This document shows positions 1-12,899 of a stretch of 64,000 nt of DNA, in pieces. Each line of letters starts with the position of its first letter. Positions within the stretch are counted from its first letter, which is position 1. The notes beneath the pieces were generated by a model. It was not told where the DNA came from and made no database searches. It saw only the letters and a list, made by a program, of their open reading frames with translations. A program made the position numbers and the translations under genes. Source of the stretch: Anoplopoma fimbria (lineage: Eukaryota > Chordata > Actinopteri > Perciformes > Anoplopomatidae); NCBI RefSeq assembly GCF_027596085.1, contig NC_072472.1:7607451-7671450 (forward strand), given 5' to 3'.

Positions 1-959
1 CTGCAGACTAGCGTGTTGATTCTCAGCGGGATAAACAGTGCAAGCAACAATTTAACATCATCAGATTCAAATAGAATATCAAACTGTACAAGTCTACTGT
101 ATAAGGCAGGGTCTGCGCAGCGGTTTGTGCTGGAGGCGCCACACTAGGCTTGAGATAAAGAGCATCTCTGCCAGCATCAGGAGAACATCAGCATTATTAA
201 ATGTGCATTAAAACATAATGTTTGCCTCATAAGCCTAATGACAAACGATATTCTTAATAACTAAAGGCCATTTAAACCATCACCAAGTAACAGGGGGAAA
301 ACCTGATTGCCAGAACAATGTCAGTATTCAAATTGTTTCATGAAAGTTTTTGGGTTTTTTTTCCATAATACACATGAAAATAAAAAATGGTAAATGTGGT
401 TTCTGAATTTGATCCAGACTTGATACACGTTTTACTTTTTAGTAATATGGTACCACTTTCTAATAATTTAACTTTTTTTAAGTGGTTAATGAAATGCTTT
501 TTCTGTAAAATAAATTCATAATAGCCATAGATTGTAAGCTTTCTAGTCACTATGACTAACTTGCTGTTGCTGATGACTGCGGGCTATGCATACGCATGGA
601 CGCTCAGGCAGGTAGTGAAAACAGCACGAAGAGCCGAGGCTGACTGATGCACTATTTATTCCGTGCAGCAACATGGTGACGCTACACTGACGGCAGTGCG
701 AGTGGGGAAAATAACCAGGCTGCCTCTCCACAGGCCTGACTGATTATTCTCAAAGACTAGCCTGGGTGCACCATTATCCCCTTGTGTCTGAGGGGGCCTG
801 ATTGGGCGGCCATACATGCAGGAACGTTAATAAAAACAGAACTTCAAAAAGGAAGCCTGGGACCAGTGGTCTAGTCTGTCTATGTACATTAAGTACAGCG
901 GAGTGAACCCAGCAGTTATGTAGTGAAACTGTTTTTATCAGGTTTGTTGTAGTACTGTA
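1..959. other. Non-coding DNA with enhancer-like block
   Basis: No gene seen. The part at about 560-830 is less AT-rich, keeps several CpGs and lacks simple repeats, a texture often seen in conserved vertebrate non-coding elements. That is only a visual impression; the short open frames here do not resemble any family I know. Confidence 0.25.
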
Positions 960-3900
960 ATGAAACTTTTGAAAATGTAAAACATCCAGATTAAATCCAA
1001 AACAGCATTATTTTAACACTTCTTTTCTAGGAAACATTACAGCCTATCTAGATAAAGATTTAACTACATCAGTGTTCACATCCTGTAGTTTATATTTACA
1101 CGGGCAGGACTTGCAAAGCATAATCAAGAGTATTTTTAGGAATAAATTGTTTTCTAAATTGTTCAGTGCATCAAGAAGCCAGAAAAAATAATCACAAATG
1201 CCAATCAAATTACAAACATGTATTCTTGATTAGGTTTCAAACAAACAATCAAAACACAAAATGCTATCTTCAATTACAATCATTGAGTTGAAGGTGCTTT
1301 ATTTTTACAAATTAATTTAATTATTATTTGATTGTCAGAGTTCTTTCTGAAGCAGAACAAGCGAGATCATTCTGAAGCAACTTTTATGTTTGAATAATTG
1401 ATTTCCTTTCATCTCAGCGTGCCAACTATTTTATTCAACTCAATTCAAAAATAATTTGTGAACTGATCATCAGAGTAATGATCGTATTGAGAGCACAATA
1501 ACCACACAGGAGCTGCTAATGTGAAAAAATAAAATAAATAAAATTAAAAAAAAGAGATTTGACTGCTGTGAAAATAATATTCAATGATGCTACAACAATA
1601 TACTTTAATTTCCACCCCTAATCTACATAAGAGTGTTACAATAATCAAGGGACCTACTGCAAGAACATTTTTGTTTTCTTAATCTGTCAGATTCTGCAAA
1701 AACATAAGAATCAGCACAGCTACTACCTTGTTGCTAAGTCATAAATATGCTCTAGGAAGCCAGTTATTGACAGTGTATATGAAAGATGAAGATCTTTGGA
1801 AAAAAAAGAAAAAGACTTGAAACCAACACTCCTGATTTCCAACATGTTCTAAGCAACAGCAAGGCTGAGCAGCGCCCACACATAATCCAATAGCCAATTC
1901 TAAAAATGGTTTATGATACAATGGGCATCAACCAAATGTCTTTAAAAGTCCAAACCTAACCTTGAAGGTCATCACGTACTGCCTAAATGAAAAGTTACAG
2001 CAAAACTACCCTCTTACATCCTCCAAGTTTTTTTTTTTTTTTTCCCCCAAGCTAAGCCTCTATTAAACAATGTCCAATTGTTCTAACTGCTCATTAATTT
2101 CAGTGAGAAACGCATTGTCAGTCTCTTAGCCATGGTAAATTATTCCCTGGCACCAACTCAAAATCATATAGAAAAGTGGTTGTGTCAGCTTTTACAAAAC
2201 ACTGGTTCTTGCCCCAGCAGCTTCAATCTGTGTGGCACCGCAGGAGTCTCTATTTGAATAAATGTGAACAAAAACTATGGGTTGAATCAAGCAGGATGTT
2301 CACATTTTAAGTTAGAGTTTTACGTTTTGGTGCAACAAATTAAATGTAATCTAGGTAAAAACTAAACTAGTCGCATACTTAACAAGTTTCAAAGTTTGGT
2401 GCAACATGAATTAACGTTTAACAATGATTTAAAATGCTTTAAAATGAATCCTTGTGGGTTCAACCCATCCTTTTGGACAGACAGATGCTTTAATCATATT
2501 TAGTCAAGATCTTGGGGTGTCCTTTGAAAACTTTTACGAATAGTGCCTCAGTTGATACTGGAGTTTCAATACCAAAAACAAAAATTCAATAAGACATAGT
2601 GAATTATTAAGATGTTTTTTTATTCAACAAAAAGGAGCTGATGTGCTCAAACATTAGGATGGTAAAAATGTCTAAACATAAGTAGGTACAGAACATTTTC
2701 GCCTGAATGAAAATTTGAAACTATCGAAAATAATAACAGAAGACAAATTCAAACAGAAATTGAATGCCAATTTTTAGTCCTTTATGATTTTCATAGTCTG
2801 TGTTAAAGACATATTTAATTCAGTGTCAAAAGAAAAATACTGGTGTAAAATGCCTAGCCCTAATCAAAAAGTATCTGAAAATCAAAGAGAAACGAATACA
2901 AAAGATGTGTAAGGCCAAAACACAGCTATCTAAAAAGTGATTAAATCAAGTACTGTGCAGTCTATAACAGGCTCTGTTATTCAGTTTTTACTTGAATAAC
3001 TGTACTTTTGCAGCCATCTTTAATACATGAGGACTAAAGTAGGTGAGTAAATTGAAGAACTCGATAAGCATGGTGTCTGCTGATTAATTGAGGTCATTTC
3101 GATATTTCATTTAAACAACCATTCAAAGCCAAAATTTCTCAGCCAGGCTCCGGATTGCTAACTAATGAATCACTGTCCTTAGAATCAACGTCATTAGAGA
3201 AATCATTTTAAAATGAGTTTCAACACAAATCAGTAGGACACCAAAAATGAAGAGTGTTCATAAATAACCTTTATAAAACAAACTTTCTTACAGACTTCCA
3301 TATTGTATTATATAGGTCTTTAAGCAAAAGGGGTTCGTCAAATAAACAACTCGAAAATGTGAATTACTCACCTGCTAGTATTATATGTGTAGGGCTTTTA
3401 TTGTTAAAGGGTCAGAACGGAAAGAGTGAATATGATCTGCGCTGCATTTGACAAGGTTAAAAGAAGTAATAAAGTTTGTGGTCTTGGTTTGGACTTTAGA
3501 GCTCCGGGTTGTTGTTCCATAAATATAGGCACAACACAAGAAGTTCCACACAACTTGGTAGTATGATGCTTTTATTTGGGTGCAAAAGTTCAGAAAAATC
3601 CATCTTTCCCAGAGAAAAAAAATAAATGATTGCGTTCCGAATATTCTTTTTAGTCTGAATTTTCCGTAGTTATATTTTTGCGTTCCGTTAAAAAAAAAAA
3701 AAAAAAAAAAAAAAAGGTATTAATGACAAAAAATAATGGTTTGAAGAAAAACATTGACGTGTGAAAAAAATAAATCACAGGAAAATAGATTATGTCTCTG
3801 GTATGTTAAGGCCCAAACACTTACACTGATCAATTTGATGCACACAGCATGAAACGAAAATGATTGATAGTCCCTGAACTTCTTTCACGACTAGACAAAA

Positions 3901-4140
3901 TTCAATTTACAAGAAAGGATTATATTAGAATTCTCATGACTTTATGTTCACTTTGCAAAAATATCATCCACGTCTTCTTGCATGAATGCCCAGATGGTAT
4001 CTTGCTTTTTAAGACTTTAGAAGAGAGCTCACAGTTTTAAATAATTAATGTGACCCCATATGATTAATGGGTAATATGTTCACGTCCTACATTCTCTGGG
4101 TTCATCTTCGTATTACAGTAGATGGTACAAGATCAAATCA
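960..4140. other. AT-rich non-coding stretch
   Basis: No gene, RNA gene or recognisable transposon seen. Short frames such as 3254-3451 have no recognisable composition or motif. The stretch holds a poly-A tract at 3690-3715 and scattered A/T runs (e.g. about 2030-2043). Confidence 0.5.
3690..3715 (+). repeat. Poly-A tract (26 bp)
   Basis: Uninterrupted run of A. No recognisable retroposon body lies upstream of it, so it is treated as a simple repeat. Confidence 0.9.
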
Positions 4141-4168
4141 TAAAAATGGAACAAGTGCTGGACTTGCA

Positions 4169-4367
4169 GTCACAGTTCACTACCTTTGCCATTTCTCCTC
4201 TAAAATGACCCACAGATGTCATTTCTCCAAACATTACTGAGACAAAATAGAAAGCAGACTGACATGGCCATCACACTCAGCCTTTGCTATTTTTGCTCTG
4301 AAATGACCCACCCTTGTCATCTTTCAGCACATTAGCGTGACAAAATGGGAAGGAGATTGAAGCGGCC
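4169..4367 (+). repeat. Two-copy diverged tandem duplication, period about 98 bp
   Basis: Copy 1 (about 4169-4268) and copy 2 (about 4269-4367) align along their length: CCTTTGCCATTT/CCTTTGCTATTT, AAATGACCCA in both (4203-4212 and 4301-4310, exactly 98 bp apart), TGTCATTTCTCC/TGTCATCTTTCA, GACAAAATAGAAAGCAGACTGA/GACAAAATGGGAAGGAGATTGA and a final GGCC. The divergence shows an old duplication. The shared blocks AAATGACCCA and TGACAAAAT could be conserved protein-binding sites, which is inference. The hairpin at 4441-4519 follows closely. Confidence 0.8.
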
Positions 4368-4440
4368 CCATCTGTGGATGACAGAGGACGCAATGAATTG
4401 ATTTTTACTGTCTGATGTGCTCTTTCACACTATGCTCTCC

Positions 4441-4519
4441 TGGTGACATATTCTGATGTCAGTCAATATTATTAATAAAAAGTATTAATAATATTGACTG
4501 ACATCAGAATATGTCACCA
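4441..4519. repeat. Perfect inverted repeat, 37-bp arms, 5-nt loop
   Basis: The left arm 4441-4477 begins TGGTGACATATTCTGATGTC and the right arm 4483-4519 is its exact reverse complement. The loop is AAAAG (4478-4482). Pairing stops abruptly at both outer ends. As RNA from either strand it would fold to a 79-nt perfect stem-loop of pre-miRNA size. A young foldback transposon or a DNA-repair palindrome would look the same. Confidence 0.95.
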
Positions 4520-7500
4520 AATTAAAAGCGAGAGACAAATCCCCAATTGTTTGATCACCGATTCAACTATTTAACCCTGATAATACAGTTGTTACTCCAA
4601 AATGTGATTTGTTTAACCTTGAGTGGATTGTAATTGGGTCCTAACATGGTTCAAATCTCTGGTGCATTGGACACCAGCAATCACTTAACGATTTTCCTCA
4701 TACATTTACAGGTGCTTCTACAGAAGTATACTTAGGTTGATTGTAAAGCACTTGTAGACACTGAATTGTTAAAATAATTAATGCCGATTTTCCAGAGTAT
4801 CCGTATTGGCGTTGAAGGAAAATTAAGAAGCATCGAAGAGGACTTTGTTAGCATTCAGAAGCTTAACACACACTATATGAATGGGTTTGTTTAGTCTTAT
4901 TTGGGATCAACTGATGAAAAGTATTTCTTTAGCCCACCAAACTAATAAAATAATCATTACCAAATTTTGTGCAATTGAGTTGGACAAACAATTTGTGGAC
5001 TATGAAAACAGGATATATCCATTATGCTTTTGACCACTTATAAACCCAAGGGATAAAAAAAAATAAAAAAAATGGAGGATCTCAGACATTAGTAAGTTCT
5101 GACAACCTATCAAGAATTTAAGAATACCAACAAAAAAGAGGAAATTTGGTGTCATATCACTTCCTGCATGAGACCCATTGCTATAGTTTGTTGATCAGAT
5201 TGAGGATAAAGGCCAAGTAAGTGCGGTCTTCATTGTAATAGATGTTTTCCTTAGGACTTCAAGTATAAACTTGGCACAAGATCACATTATTGCTTCACTT
5301 AAGGCCCTTGTGATATATGCAAAAAAAATGACCTCCTACAATATGTGATGTATAATGGATTCTATATGGCTTTCAAGAAGCACTAATAGAGCCTTAGGAG
5401 CGTATAATTATTGTCCAATCATTCTTGTGTAGGAGGTATATATATATAATATGTATGTGGAAGAAAAGTGCCATCCTCTGCTCGCATTGTTCAACGGGTC
5501 AGAGTTGGCATGGAGGATTTAAAGTGACAGCGACGTGCTAAGTGGCTATGGAGGTGGCGGTGAGCATCGTCTCAGGTTTCAAATTGACAATCCAAAGGTT
5601 TGGATCATGAACTACTGAAGTCGCTTTATGTAAACTCAAAAAAGGTCCATTTTGTGAGTGGTCAATTATGTTTAGAAAAATTGGGAGAGGTTATACATAA
5701 CTGTATAGTAGATGTGGATATTTCAACATACTGTTATACCGCTAAGTCCTGTCTACTTGGCCTCGTCTCCACCACTGTGGATGGATGGATGGATATACAA
5801 AGTTTGTTAAGAAGTGCTTGACATTATTGGTTTTTACACTCCAGTTAACTTCAAAATAACTATACTTGTAAAGCACTGCATGTAGGTGGTGAAGCTGACA
5901 ACATTTACCTCCTCCTACAATAAGTAAACGTAATTTCCTCACTGGTCAATTATTAATGGAAAACAACCATGCCACCTCAAGTAAACAGTTTTCAAAAGGT
6001 CAGTGGCCCTTGAAATGCACGGATTCAGAATGCAACATTTCTCTTCAGCTTTACAGATTACTGCTGGGGTTTTTTTTTCTCCAGACATTGTATCATCACA
6101 ACTTGTAACTCAAAGAAGAAATGTTAAGATAAGCCACGATTCTGTTCAGCAATCAGCAATGTAGAGGGAATTGGATGATCCCCGGCATGTCAGGTCAATT
6201 CTGCAATGCCAGACAACCAATCAATACGCAGACAGTCTGCTAGACTCGCGGCTTCTCATCCTCAAAAAATATTCTTATGCGGATTAACTGCTCCTTCACC
6301 CATTTTCATTTTTAGTCGAGAAGGTATTAATCTGACAGCCAAGTGAAGCCCAACAAATACTACACACTTCAAAGCAGCGGGAACTGCTTTAAAAAAAAAA
6401 AAAAAAAAAAAAAAAACCCGTCCGGGTTCAAACATTTCCTTTCATTCCTATTTTCAGTCTGAGACGTATACCCCTTCCCATGGTGTTTTAAACAACTTCC
6501 TGTAGAAAACCCTAAAATAAATAGTAGCTTATTGATGTTCCGACTGAACATTTCAGCTCATTTGAAGTTGTATCCAGTGCTTAAGTCGAGCGTGTTAGGG
6601 ATGGTGGGAGCAGGTAAAGCCATGTGTAAATTCTCAAGACCCACAACTCATTTATACACCCAATATCCTGTTTTTACTAAGTAGATCGCATCAATCTGCC
6701 ATGTTAATTTCTTTGTTATTTAAAGACGTTTCATTTGCAACTGCAGGCACTTTCTCATATTCTGCCTCGTTTATTTCAAGTTCAGTTAGTGATGTCCTAC
6801 ATTTCACAGAGAGTCTTTCACCTCCTACACAGAGCAAAGTGTCTTTTGGCTGCACTGCATTTGGTCTACCGTTAAAGGATAATTAGAAGAAAAAGTACAA
6901 ACATTACTTATTAAGTGCTTGGCTACGGAACAACTCATGGGAGGAATCTCAATGCCCACACACAGTCGCGCTCCCGAAGAACTTGGTAATAGGATGGAAG
7001 GACGGACAACCGTTTCAGCAGAACAGCTAGTCCTGAGGTCAAGCAGCAAAGAGCCATGACCTGGCAGAGAGGCCTGGGTTCCAAGTGTTGTCCGTCCATT
7101 AAAGTTGTGTGGGAGCATGGCGTGCAGGCACTCTGCTTTGGTGGACAAATTGGTCTGTACCTCCTGCAGGATGTGATTCCTCCCTGAGTGCTCGCTCAAT
7201 GTGAGTGCTGGGGGCTGGGTCTAGAGAAGAACGTGCTTTTTTGTGATTGTTACGAAGTAAAACCAAAACCAGACACAAGACAACTTAAATATGTTTCGCT
7301 ATCAAACTCCATTGTAGCCATTAGGTCCCCGAAAATCGATCAATGTTTTTTCTGTGGGCACTTATCTGTCGGGGGAAAAAAGTAAACTATACCACCAGAA
7401 ATGCAGCGTCCAGTTGTAGGGTTTTTTTTTGTTGTTGCTGTTGTTTGAACAGTGATATATCAAAAATATTCATAATTTTTCAATGTTACTGCATGCTGTA

Positions 7501-10049
7501 TTCAAGGGAGAGCGCAAGAGGATATACGCAGTGAACTGGATTCAAAGTCTGTCAGATCAGAGGCTGATGGAGAGCAGGGGCTGGGTTGTCCCATTTGTTC
7601 AAATCTAGTTGTTTCCAGGGCCTGATTAATTGTGTTACTGGAAATAAACTAACCAAATGTATAATTCCTTTAAAAGACACCAGCCCAAAATAAATAAAAG
7701 TCTTTACATTTCAATCTTTGGTGAGTGGTTTTGAAATAGTCTTATAAAATAGACTGTGGTCTTTGATGCAAAATATATCTTGGCATTTTGATAAACATGT
7801 TACTTCTACTGTAAGGTGTCCATGTATTATGCAGGTTATCTGTTCTAGAAGACATTGTCAAGTCCTAATCTCCCCAATACACACACTTGATTTTAGAAGG
7901 CCAAACTGCAGAGAGCCTTGGCTTGCAGCGCGAGCATAGCATTCCATCAAAGGTGCTTTGTGAGTCAGGAAAACCCTGAGTTCACATTGAACATCCTCTT
8001 TGTAGTCTTCATCAATAAGATGTTTGCTGCCAATTCTAACTGCACTTAATGTTGAACAGAGGCACTGGGCAAAAGAATCCATTTCTAATGCCAACAGGCC
8101 ATTTCTGCTTTAAATCGGTTTTTCATATTGGTAGGCAACGGAACCTGACAACTTGATCAGGAGCTAGTCGGCTCCGAGGAATATTAAAGCACAAAAGGCG
8201 ACAGAGCTGCTCCACTGATAAATCAAAAAGGTGTTTTAAATTGCTGCCGTTATTTTTCGCATTGGACAGGAACCTTTTTATTAACTACTGTGACACCCAC
8301 GGGATGCTAGAGCTATGTAGAGCTTCACAGGCTGCTACTGCTTTGACAAGTAAGATGAATATATCATTTAGATATATATATATATTGTACGTCACAATAT
8401 CACATTTATTGGAGAAAAGAACACCCTGTAATGCACAGCACTCTGACTGGGGGTAGAGACTTAAAACAGCACCGTCAGCCACGAGGTAAAGAGTAGAATT
8501 ACCCCTTTAACAATCACCATGTAGTCGACGTGCAATGCCAGTTAACACTAGTTTAATTGGCCAACACCGTCTATTGACAGAGAATATGACATTGCAGCAA
8601 AGGTTGAGTCAGTTTCAACCAAAGGGCTTGGTGTAAAAGGGTTAACTATAGCATGAAAACAATAGGCGTGTACAAGTGGTTTATGAGAAATTGCTACATT
8701 CACCAATTTCCTTGTATTTAGAATTTTCTCTGAGGTACAAACACAGTTCACGATTGGTCCAGACCGGTCATAGGAGTCGTGAGCAATTAGTCTGCTGTTA
8801 TCCAAGCCAAAGTTTATCAAAATGATCTTGTATATTTCATTACACTGATGCAATTTTGAATTTTTTAAAACCCTATAGAAGTTACACTTCATTATTATGT
8901 TGACATTATCTTTATTGGCTCTGAAATTTAAATGTTAGGCTTATGTAATTCTGAGTTATTCATTTATCCTAACGATATCACTATTAATTTAACTTGGCTA
9001 CTGATGCTGTTGTATAACACTAGAATATCAATATGATCATGTCAAAGTGCAAAAGTTAAATTATTGTATTCATTATTATAAATGATTTGACTTTATAAAT
9101 GACAATAATTTATAAGGGATAAAAGAGCGTCAATTGCATAGCCATTCAATACATCTGGCCAATGCATTTGTAATTTAACAGTTTTAAATATTGTTGTCTA
9201 TTAATGCATGCCATTTTAATATTCAATGCATTTAGTGAAAGGTGTGTTTAGGTTTGCCAAGACAGTCGAACCTTCAATATTTGTGTGTGAGTGAATGGTC
9301 TGGGGCACTTCCAAATTTGTTCAGAGTACGAACTAATTCAGGCGAGAAAATATCGTTTCGATGCACCGTTTGTGAATGGAGTCCAATATCCTCGACTTGC
9401 AATAGCTCAGTGATCATCCCGGGTGGAGGAACATACCGTGTTATTCAGCCTACACAAAATAACTCAGGAGGGGTTTTTGTTATTACCAGTTCTTTTCTAG
9501 CGCAAAAAAAGAAAACAGATTCTGACACTAAATGGAAGCAATTGGTGCTTCGCCGCCTTACAATATACGATTCCCGAACAAGGGAGGGCCCCGTTGGTTT
9601 TTTTGTTTTTTTTAGCAGGTAAGATTTCCCTTCCCATCATCCAACTAGGACACAAAGAAAATGAAGGTGTTTTATTGTGCAGCAGTTGTCTGGCATTGGT
9701 GCAGAAAATATCAGTCAAGACAGAGATACAATAGATGAGACAAAGGACAGGAAGTGAGCAGAGTGGGTAGAAGGGATCCAGTTCCATACCAGACAGTGAA
9801 TCAGCCTGAAGGGTCTCATCAGGAGCAAATTCACTGAAATGTAATACAAGCTGAAGTGTTATGTAAAATGAAAGATGGGAGAACCCAGATCACTCAAGCC
9901 TACTGTGCTACGGTGGATGATGCATACCTGTATTGTATTCAGAAGGGCATTCATTTCCCCTCAGACGATTACAGCGGAACACCAGCCGTATTGTTTATTT
10001 GGTTGAAAGCACAAATGATATGCATTGATTCCTTATTCAGTCATTGTTG
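4520..10049. other. AT-rich non-coding stretch
   Basis: No supportable gene. The longest frames (6825-7199 minus, 8548-8892 minus, 9242-9622 plus; 114-126 codons) have no recognisable domain, and low-GC vertebrate DNA yields such frames by chance. It holds a short GGAT repeat (about 5779-5795) and a poly-A tract (6391-6416). Confidence 0.5.
6391..6416 (+). repeat. Poly-A tract (26 bp)
   Basis: Uninterrupted A run followed by CCCG; no retroposon body recognised next to it. Confidence 0.9.
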
Positions 10050-10290
10050 AACTTGGCATTGTATCTATGAATGCCGGCAAAATGGGCCCAATTACAGCGA
10101 GCGATGCCTCCCTGTGACTCCACAGCGGAGCAAGATGATGAAGGCCTCAAACTGGGAGGAAAAGAGCAATCAAAGGCCACTTGTTGTCTTTTGTAAATTC
10201 AAAAGACGAAAATGGAAAACATTTCTCGCTGTGACTGACAATGGCTCACTCGGGACAGCAGATTAGATTAGTCAACCACAAGCATGAATT
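10050..10290. promoter_or_regulatory. Candidate conserved non-coding element
   Basis: A repeat-free, moderately GC-rich block in AT-rich surroundings with retained CpGs (GCCGGC, GCGAGCGATG, CTCGGGAC), homeodomain-like AATTA and GATTAGATTAG words, and no sustained open frame. The resemblance to vertebrate enhancers is a visual impression only. Confidence 0.2.
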
Positions 10291-11460
10291 ATAGGGCTTT
10301 CAAATCTTTTTATTATTAGAACGGCACATGTGTCCTTTCCATGACCTTGATTTGTCAATTATGTGGGTTTATATCCATCAATCTATATACATACAAACCG
10401 CAATTAACACATACATGTGTAGTATAAAAGCTTAATGTATTGTTTCATTAGTACAACAACAGATTCATGTCATACTAGCCCACATTAGCTATTCTTTTTT
10501 GCTGTTAAGCCACCATCAATTAAACTTAAGTCCCCTTAAAAAAAAATGGTGGCAATATTCCCATTGAGGTGATGGAAGACTTTTAATATGAAACATCTTA
10601 ATGTAGAGTTTTACCGACAGTACCTTTTAAGTAAAGTGGAAATTATAAGTGAGTGAAAACTGATTTTTTGTACGAGTAAGACGTTACTGAATTGTTGTAC
10701 CAATAGAATTAATGCTTCAAAAATGAATAGTGAAGGCCCGGCACTAATATCACCTTGTTCAATGCTTTTGATGCTGTAAATAAAGGCCAGTATTGAGAAT
10801 TTACAGCATGAAGATTGGTAACAACGACTACATAAGAATTTAATTAAGCATGTATTCAGCCAGCGGCACTATGAATGTGGGAAGAATCCACAGGGGTTGA
10901 ATTATGTTGCATGCATTTTAATGTGTTTTATACACAGACTGTATTCATTTAAAGCGTTCTTTTATATTCTCAAGTTTTCCCAATCTTTACCAGTCGCTTT
11001 GGCTCTTTTTTTATTTTATTTCTCTTTTTTAAACGGTCCTAACATTCCCTGTCAGAGCAATCCTCACAACTGTTTCATGGGAAATCGCTACTGGATTACG
11101 TGTCTGCAACAACTCACCCAAAACATTTTCATTCATTGCCGACTGTACTGTACAAGAATGTCAAGTTTGGTTGTCTGAACGCTCTTGTGTTTTGCTCTGA
11201 GCTGAGCAAATGTGTTTGTGTAGTCAAATAGAACATTCACCTTTGATCTTTCATGTTAAGTCAAACACAGTGAAAAGAATATTTGACGAAAAAAAACAAA
11301 AACATACATATTGTACATCCTCGCAGTACGCAACAACCTGTCAGGCCTCAGATCGAAACGTTGCCTTGAAAAGAGAAACCAACTCTTTATTTGGAGCCAG
11401 TATTCCCTGCAGTTTAGGAATTTTTTTTTGTCTTGCACCTGAATATCTTTGCCTGGATGT

Positions 11461-11506
<46 letters not shown>

Positions 11507-12599
11507 CGTCCCTGTTCTGAAAAAAAATATTTATAAAATTGGGCCACAGCAAATGACCAAAAATGTAATGCTACAACAGTAGATATTATCATATGTAGTA
11601 TGAAAATGTGCTTTCTCGAAGCGTATTTTTATAAATAACTAAAAGCAAACACCTTTTTCTGGAGTCCCATTTTCTTCTGTTTCATAATTTGAGTTTTTTT
11701 ATGTATTTTTTGGCTTGTGATCGTACATGTGTGTGTGTGTAGTATTTCCAATCGTCAGCGTTTGGTCAGGATTGCTTCCATGTGTCAGAGGCGCGGGGCA
11801 GATCCACCTGCCTGAGGCTGCTCTCTGATGTTGCCAGGGCATCTCCTTGGGCTTCACAATGAAAGACCAGTTATTTTTCATTGTTTCTCCATGAGAGAGA
11901 CTTAAAAAAAAACAAAAAAACAAAAAACCTAGTAGAGTAAAAACCCTTTTTTTCTTTTAAAGGATCTCTTGATCTTCCTGCCTGCTGAGGAAATTGAGTC
12001 AACAGTTAACTTGGTGATTGAGAGGAGCTGTGGTTGGCCAATTTCAACCCTGTGCTCCCACCTCGCTTAACGACATTACATTACAGTTCTTAAAAAGTTA
12101 GCCCGGGCAGCACTATTGTTTGGTTCTTACAATGTCAAAAAGCAAAAAAAAAAAAAAAAATGTAATTGGATCCCAGCTGGTGCAGCGGCCACTGTTTTTA
12201 AATAAAGTCTGACCCCACACAAAAACACTCCGACTCACAGTACGCCTGCAGCAAAACATCACTTGTCCTCAGGGTCCTGAAGGCAGCACAAGAGGAAGGA
12301 TCGGTGGCTACCAAAATAACAAGAGTCATCCTCCGGGGGTCATTCAAATCCTTTCTAAAAAAAACATACGACAATCTGGCCTGAAGTTGACACCATAAAA
12401 GCTCTAGACCTAAAAAGGTGCAGACGGAAAAATACAGAACGTTATGGATTGTTCTGTCAGATTGAAAGACAAAAAGGGAACAAGGAGGAAGTGAAGATGG
12501 CAGAGCATCCCTGTAAAAGATTAATTTAACCTGACACTATACAATAATCGACAGAGAGTAATGTGTCCGCTGGCTGAACTGTCTCTATCCTGTCTTCCC
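10291..12599. other. Non-coding stretch
   Basis: No gene seen. The frames around 11210-11592 run through the (CA)n tract. A less AT-rich, repeat-free block lies at about 11745-11880. Nothing else recognised. Confidence 0.5.
11462..11504 (+). repeat. (CA)n microsatellite, about 43 bp
   Basis: Pure CA dinucleotide array. Three overlapping apparent open frames here encode only Thr-His or Cys-Val runs. Confidence 0.97.
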
Positions 12600-12790
12600 C
12601 GTTTTAGCCCAATCACGTGTGTTTTTATGTGCGTGACGTAGAGCAGTGCAGCCAATCACCGCGTGCCTCCGACAGTGACAGTTGAGCCGTGGCGGTGCTG
12701 TGTAACGCAGACAGACAGGAGGGAAGAGCGGCGAGTGATGACTAAGGAACGTTTTGTTCGGAAAAAGAAAAGTGGATCCCCGCTCAAAGA
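12600..12790. promoter_or_regulatory. Promoter-like patch: two CCAAT boxes, E-box, CRE-like site
   Basis: Within about 50 bp there are CCAAT (12609-12613) running into a CACGTG E-box (12614-12619), a CRE-like TGACGTA (12634-12640) and a second CCAATCA (12652-12658) followed by CCGCG. A CpG-retaining stretch continues to about 12800. This spacing is typical of NF-Y/USF/CREB-type promoters. Downstream on the plus strand an ATG at 12738 opens a lysine/arginine-rich frame of about 36 codons, which I do not recognise. It could be an alternative promoter inside the intron, a lncRNA promoter or an enhancer. Confidence 0.4.
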
Positions 12791-12873
12791 TGACAGCCGC
12801 GCTGACTTTTTAGTAAAAGGTTTAAAAAAATATTGCATTTCTCTCTGAATGAGAGGAAGAGTGGAGTGTCAGA

Positions 12874-12898
12874 GGGAGGAAGGGAGGGAGGGAGGGAG
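12874..12898 (+). repeat. (GGGA)n short purine repeat
   Basis: Imperfect GGGA units following the promoter-like patch. Confidence 0.8.
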
Positions 12899-12899
12899 T

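Noticed and set aside
6825..7199. 124-codon minus-strand frame
   Set aside because: No recognisable domain, no splice or promoter context; length is within chance expectation for a scan of 64 kb in six frames.
9242..9622. 126-codon plus-strand frame
   Set aside because: No family resemblance, low-complexity C-terminus; overlaps an unrelated frame on the other strand.
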